In this document: in pieces, positions 63,258-64,000 of the stretch
Layout: every line of letters begins with the position of its first letter
Numbering within the stretch: the first letter of the stretch is position 1
From: Azospirillum sp. RU38E
Lineage (GTDB): Bacteria > Pseudomonadota > Alphaproteobacteria > Azospirillales > Azospirillaceae
Assembly (NCBI RefSeq): GCF_900188385.1
Contig: NZ_FZOI01000004.1
Coordinates: forward strand, 62,001-126,000
DNA length: 64,000 nucleotides
Direction of reading: 5' to 3'
Notes under the pieces: model-generated
Told to the model about the DNA's origin: nothing
Seen by the model: only the letters and a program-made list of their open reading frames with translations
The model's database searches: none
Translations under genes and position numbers: made by a program

Positions 63258-63953
63258 ATGGCGGCCGGGAACACAGGGCCGAACGTGGATACACAGATTC
63301 CCCCCGATCATGTCAGCCTGCCCGCCCTTGTGCCGGGCGACGCGGAAAAGCCCCGCCGCACCACCGATATCCTGTTCGATGCCGTGCGGAACGGCAGCCA
63401 TGAGCGGATCAGCATCGGGGAACTGGTGGATGGCTTAGGTGAACGGGCTTTCGGCATTCTGCTGTTGCTGTTTGCCCTGCCGACGATCCTGCCAGCCCCG
63501 CCCGGCCTGTCAGCCATCACCGGCCTGCCGATTCTGCTGTTTTCCGTACAGATGATCCTAGGCAGCCCGCATCCCTGGATGCCCGGCTTCCTGCGCCGCC
63601 GCAGCTTTTTGCGCAGCGATCTGTTGAGCGTGCTGGAAAAAGCGGAACCCTATCTGCGCTGGATCGAGAAATTCTCCCGCCCCCGGATGATCCATCTGAC
63701 AGAGGGCGGGCTGGAGCGAATCGCCGGATTCGTGATCTTTTTCCTTTCCGTTGTGCTGATCCTGCCGATTCCACTGGGGAACATCTTTCCATCCATCGCC
63801 ATCGGGCTGATGGCGCTGGCCCAGATGGAACGCGATGGTGCCACCATGATTGCCGGCTACATCATGTCTGTCATCGCCACAATCATCGCCGCCGGTTCGG
63901 TCGCCATCGTCCTGAAAAGCATCCTGTTTGCCGTTCATTGGCTGTTCGGCTGA
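63258..63953 (+). CDS. exoD: ExoD family exopolysaccharide synthesis protein
   Basis: A 231-residue membrane protein of the ExoD family. After a hydrophilic N-terminus come RISIGELVDGLGERAFGILLLLFALPTILPAPPG, the hallmark block, then FSVQMILGSPHPWMP and two or three further membrane segments. ExoD was linked to exopolysaccharide and alkali tolerance in rhizobia; its biochemical role is unclear. GGGGGA nine bases before the ATG at 63258 supports it over the ATG at 63237. The stop is at 63953 and the window ends 47 bases later with no further feature. Confidence 0.9.
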   Translation: MAAGNTGPNVDTQIPPDHVSLPALVPGDAEKPRRTTDILFDAVRNGSHERISIGELVDGLGERAFGILLLLFALPTILPAPPGLSAITGLPILLFSVQMILGSPHPWMPGFLRRRSFLRSDLLSVLEKAEPYLRWIEKFSRPRMIHLTEGGLERIAGFVIFFLSVVLILPIPLGNIFPSIAIGLMALAQMERDGATMIAGYIMSVIATIIAAGSVAIVLKSILFAVHWLFG

Positions 63954-64000
63954 TACTGGAACCCCTTATCAGCCCTGGGCGTTACCTTCCTGCCCTCCCC

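Noticed and set aside
1-64000. Mobile element, prophage or CRISPR array
   Set aside because: No transposase, integrase, cas gene, phage structural gene or regularly spaced direct repeat was found on either strand.

Overview
The window is a contiguous piece of a GC-rich (roughly 65%) alphaproteobacterial chromosome. The gene content fits Rhodospirillales, most likely the Azospirillum/Niveispirillum/Nitrospirillum group. Pointers are PopZ next to TolC and Pcm, an alphaproteobacterial long flagellin, mitochondrial-type complex I accessory proteins (NDUFS4-like, NDUFA12-like), an ATP12 chaperone, C4-pathway 5-aminolevulinate synthase, cobalamin-dependent NrdJ and a MucR-like protein. I see no integrase, transposase, prophage or CRISPR array; this is mostly core chromosome with small lineage-specific genes.

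Layout. 1-2.8 kb: minus-strand popZ (cut by the window edge), tolC, a rhodanese and pcm. 3-4.3 kb: tRNA-Cys, a Nudix gene and two identical tRNA-Asn. 4.3-6.1 kb: two small genes and a hydrolase-OsmC fusion. 6.2-12.4 kb: a plus-strand run of nudF, cysteine synthase, AlaX, sulfurtransferase, GNAT, metC, hisI and an unknown gene. 12.4-15.8 kb: a small membrane protein, flagellin, tRNA-Arg, NDUFS4-like, tRNA-Pro. 15.9-19.4 kb: EamA transporter, an unknown Pro-rich protein, DUF192 and a deacetylase. 19.5-22.1 kb: a TPP riboswitch directly in front of an ABC transporter for a thiamine precursor (ThiZ-ThiX-ThiY). 22.3-28 kb: chemoreceptor, aat, DUF2155, mlaD, NDUFA12-like, LPG-synthase-like membrane protein. 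28-36 kb: nrdJ, a small membrane protein, a LysR cut down to its DNA-binding domain, methionine sulfoxide reductase, EamA transporter, yifB/comM. 36-45.4 kb: 2Fe-2S plus molybdenum oxidoreductase with a cytochrome c, mscL, lytic transglycosylase, acyl-CoA dehydrogenase, a zinc-finger-less MucR-like protein, DUF1328 and an ECF sigma factor. 46-53.3 kb: two membrane glycosyltransferases, bpt, alpha-E plus ATP-grasp, motB. 53.4-64 kb: flavin reductase, two alpha/beta hydrolases, ATP12, HAD, RluA, CrcB, GPx, hemA with an FNR-type box, an Hpt-pseudoreceiver protein and ExoD.

Most notable. (1) Three copies of a ~150-160 nt element, each beginning at the stop codon of an unrelated gene and in that gene's orientation. 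They share short linkers and five hairpins whose stems change sequence but keep pairing, which suggests a structured 3'-end RNA or a palindromic mobile repeat. (2) A perfect EF-hand calcium loop inside the MotB periplasmic linker. (3) A MucR-type oligomerisation domain that ends in an AT-hook-like tail instead of a zinc finger. (4) A run of 29 prolines in PopZ, written with all four codons. (5) A TPP aptamer whose closing helix appears to contain the ribosome binding site. (6) An Hpt domain fused to a receiver that has lost its phosphorylation site.

Functional themes. Sulfur amino acid handling lies in one plus-strand run. Motility and chemotaxis genes (flagellin, chemoreceptor, MotB, Hpt-pseudoreceiver, possibly the transglycosylase) are scattered. 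Respiration and tetrapyrrole genes are compatible with life at variable oxygen.
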